Shown here: positions 6,407 to 8,215 of the stretch, in pieces
Layout: every line of letters begins with the position of its first letter
Position numbering within the stretch: position 1 is the stretch's first letter
NCBI GenBank assembly: GCA_029983705.1
Contig: JASBYZ010000063.1
Coordinates: 1-8,215 of the forward strand
Length of the DNA: 8,215 nt
Direction: 5' to 3'
From: Coriobacteriales bacterium
Lineage (GTDB): Bacteria; Actinomycetota; Coriobacteriia; Coriobacteriales; JAEZZM01
The notes under the pieces: model-generated
What the model was told of the DNA's origin: nothing
What the model saw: the letters and a program-made list of their open reading frames with translations, nothing else
The model's database searches: none
Translations under genes and position numbers: made by a program

Positions 6407-7342
6407 ATGGCTAAACGCACCTTAGGAATTTCAAATAAAAATATAGCTGCCTGGGTAGAGGCGCTTCGTTTAAGAACGCTTCCACTTGCCGCTGCAGGAG
6501 TAATTATTGCTGCAGGTATTGCCCACTATTTTAATTCCTTTTCATGGACCATCTTTATCTTAATGCTGCTGATGGCACTTGGTATGCAAATTCTTTCTAA
6601 TTTTGCCGATGAGTACGGGGATTTAGCCTCAGGTCTTGATGACGGAAGTAGAGTGGGCCCCATTAGAGCCCTTCAGCGCGGTGATATCTCTAAGCATGAT
6701 ATGAAACGCGCAATCATTATCTGCTCGCTTATAAACTTAGGACTTGTAATTTTGCTCTTAATCGCCTCCTTTGGAGCAAGTCATCCCCTGGGCTATGTGG
6801 TCTTTTTAATGCTTGGCTTAGCCTGTGTGGGAGCTGCAATCCTGTATACGGGTGGTCCTAAACCTTATGGATATATTGGCCTGGGCGACTTAATGTCATT
6901 TATCTTTTTTGGTTTGATAGCAGTAATTGGTGGGGTGTATCTCTACACCAAAAGCTTTGACGCGAGCCTTATAATACCTGCAGTAGGACTTGGTCTTCCA
7001 ACAATTGCAGTACTCAACTTAAATAATATGAGAGATGCACGTGACGATAAAAACAAAGGCAAGCGTACTGTTGCAAACATGCTTGGCGATGAAAAAATGC
7101 GCTACTATCACATCGCACTTCTAGTAGTTTCTGCCGTATGCTTTTTAGCCTACCTCATTATGTATCAGGCAATTAATTTCTGGATTGTGCCCTTAGCGCT
7201 TTGCTTTGGCGTTTGGGGCTTAACATGCTATGAACTGATGCATATTAGACTTGCAAAAAAATTTGACAAGCTGATGAAACCCACCAGCTTGACTACTGTA
7301 TTTGTTGCAATATTTTTTGCTTTAAGTTTAGTTTTTGCTTAA
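6407..7342 (+). CDS. menA: UbiA-family prenyltransferase, probably 1,4-dihydroxy-2-naphthoate polyprenyltransferase
   Basis: Integral membrane enzyme of 311 residues that, if MenA, joins a polyprenyl chain to 1,4-dihydroxy-2-naphthoate with loss of CO2, giving demethylmenaquinone. The two magnesium-diphosphate motifs are both intact: NFADEYGD at 65-72 (N65, D68, D72) and NNMRDARDDKNKGKRT at 206-221 (D210, D214, GKRT). The MenA-like segment LYTGGPKPYGYIGLGD spans 146-161. About nine hydrophobic stretches follow the charged N-terminus, near 27-40, 47-64, 102-122, 128-147, 162-180, 188-204, 235-254, 258-275 and 296-311. It is the only gene on the plus strand, lying between yqhQ and prfA, which are often co-oriented neighbours elsewhere. 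Its stop shares four bases with the yqhQ stop. No other menaquinone gene is in view, so another UbiA-type acceptor cannot be fully excluded. Confidence 0.88.
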   Translation: MAKRTLGISNKNIAAWVEALRLRTLPLAAAGVIIAAGIAHYFNSFSWTIFILMLLMALGMQILSNFADEYGDLASGLDDGSRVGPIRALQRGDISKHDMKRAIIICSLINLGLVILLLIASFGASHPLGYVVFLMLGLACVGAAILYTGGPKPYGYIGLGDLMSFIFFGLIAVIGGVYLYTKSFDASLIIPAVGLGLPTIAVLNLNNMRDARDDKNKGKRTVANMLGDEKMRYYHIALLVVSAVCFLAYLIMYQAINFWIVPLALCFGVWGLTCYELMHIRLAKKFDKLMKPTSLTTVFVAIFFALSLVFA

Positions 7343-8215
7343 GCGCGATCATCGCTAAAGGCCTGCTGGCCTGCAGCAACATCACAAGGCATCTGAGCAA
7401 AGCTTACCGGCTTTACTCCCGCACGCTCTTTTTCTTCTTCGCATGCAATAATAAGCTTGGTAGCTGCAATAGCACACTCGAGCATGCCAGTATCAGGAGT
7501 GTTAGTGGTGAGCTTTTGCATTTGCATTCCTGGCCATAAAATCACTTTTACAAGTGGGTGATTTGGATGAGAGCCAGCCCACTTAACAGTTACCTCATAG
7601 GCAATTCCAGCTACAAGTGGAAGCAAGATAATACGAGAGAGCACAACTATCACAAAGCGTGCGATTGGATTAGTTACAGCCCACGCTTCAAGTAGGATAT
7701 GTGTTGGAACTGCAGTAAATACGATGATTGAAATTAAGATGGTGGTAATTAAAAAGGCAGTACCACATCTCACGTGCATAGTTGAAAACTTTTGAGCATT
7801 TTCTGGTGTGAGCTCAAGGCCATGTTCAAAACAGTGAATCGTTTTATGTTCGGCGCCGTGATAGCCAAACATACGTTTAATCTCAGGCATACGCCCAATA
7901 AGCCAAATATAAAAGACAAAGATAACTGCACGTAAGATACCGTCAACGATATTCCAGGTAAAGGTTTTATCGGCATAATCACCCACGATTAAGTTGGTGA
8001 AAAATGCAGGTAAGACAACAAAACCAACAATACCAAGCAGTAGGCCCATTAGCATAGAGAGCCCAAACTCAGCGCCCGCAAGGCCCTTGCCGCCCTCTTT
8101 TTTAGGCTCGCTTGCTTTTTTAGCCTGATACTCCTCATTAAAATGTCTGGTGAATGCTGCCTCGTTAAAGGTGTCCCCCTTTTTCATGGCTTCACGATTT
8201 GCTTTTTTAAGAGCT
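7339..8215 (-). CDS. yqhQ: DUF1385 family membrane protein, YqhQ-like (N-terminus beyond right edge)
   Basis: Conserved Gram-positive membrane protein of unknown function, annotated in databases as a predicted metal-dependent enzyme. The frame has no stop before the window edge. A methionine codon at 8187 is almost certainly internal: the nine full codons upstream of it are open (ALKKANREA) and the family's N-terminal 'GGQA-EGVMMRG' region is missing. In residues counted from that methionine, a charged linker (1-40) is followed by hydrophobic segments near 42-63 and 82-99. Next comes the family motif GYHGAEHKTIHCFEHG at 108-123, then MHVRCGTAFL at 137-146, further membrane segments near 147-162 and 175-197, and WPGMQMQKLTTNTPD at 218-232. 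The conserved His, Glu and Cys residues are the likely metal ligands (inference). The end overlaps the menA stop by four bases. In many Gram-positives this gene follows rpmE and precedes prfA, consistent with this place. Confidence 0.93.
   Translation of the reverse strand, partial: ALKKANREAMKKGDTFNEAAFTRHFNEEYQAKKASEPKKEGGKGLAGAEFGLSMLMGLLLGIVGFVVLPAFFTNLIVGDYADKTFTWNIVDGILRAVIFVFYIWLIGRMPEIKRMFGYHGAEHKTIHCFEHGLELTPENAQKFSTMHVRCGTAFLITTILISIIVFTAVPTHILLEAWAVTNPIARFVIVVLSRIILLPLVAGIAYEVTVKWAGSHPNHPLVKVILWPGMQMQKLTTNTPDTGMLECAIAATKLIIACEEEKERAGVKPVSFAQMPCDVAAGQQAFSDDRA

Noticed and set aside
7345..7355. Inverted repeat GCGAT-C-ATCGC just after menA
   Set aside because: The one-base loop cannot form as drawn and no T-run follows; too weak for a terminator or operator.
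7359..7372. Hairpin AGGCC-TGCT-GGCCT near the menA/yqhQ junction as a terminator
   Set aside because: The stem is only five base pairs (eight with an internal loop) and no T-run follows on either strand. It also encodes the yqhQ C-terminus, so it is probably chance.

Overview
This window looks like chromosomal housekeeping sequence from a Gram-positive-type bacterium of low to middling GC (about 40-45% by eye). The gene order yqhQ / prfA-prmC-tsaC / rpiB-glyA is a conserved Gram-positive and actinobacterial arrangement. The flavour of the proteins suggests a low-GC member of the Coriobacteriia (Atopobium/Lancefieldella/Fannyhessea type). That taxon is an inference from general resemblance, not a search result. 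I see no mobile element, CRISPR array, rRNA or tRNA, and no gene-free stretch longer than 143 bases.

Layout. Seven genes read leftward as one tight block, in transcription order: prfA (release factor 1), prmC (its glutamine methyltransferase), tsaC (threonylcarbamoyl-AMP synthase), an alpha/beta-hydrolase of the lysophospholipase / monoacylglycerol-lipase type, glpK (glycerol kinase), rpiB (ribose-5-phosphate isomerase B) and glyA (serine hydroxymethyltransferase, cut by the left edge). Gaps within the block are 40 bases or less. The tsaC/hydrolase and hydrolase/glpK junctions overlap by 14 and 11 bases. At the right, a UbiA-family prenyltransferase (probably menA) reads rightward from a 143-base divergent promoter region shared with prfA. 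It meets the leftward yqhQ (DUF1385) end to end, so that the two stop codons share a four-base TTAA. yqhQ runs off the right edge.

How the genes work together. prfA, prmC and tsaC serve translation: PrmC methylates the GGQ glutamine of the RF1 encoded just upstream, and TsaC starts the t6A37 tRNA modification. The overlapping hydrolase-glpK pair looks like a small glycerol-scavenging insert: a lipase-like enzyme could free glycerol and GlpK would phosphorylate it. rpiB and glyA supply pentose-phosphate and one-carbon metabolism. menA makes a membrane quinone precursor and is the only quinone gene visible.

I found no clearly novel system. The points most worth a second look are the hydrolase-glpK coupling, a GlpK lacking both well-known allosteric/phosphorylation features, and the antisense placement of menA between yqhQ and prfA.
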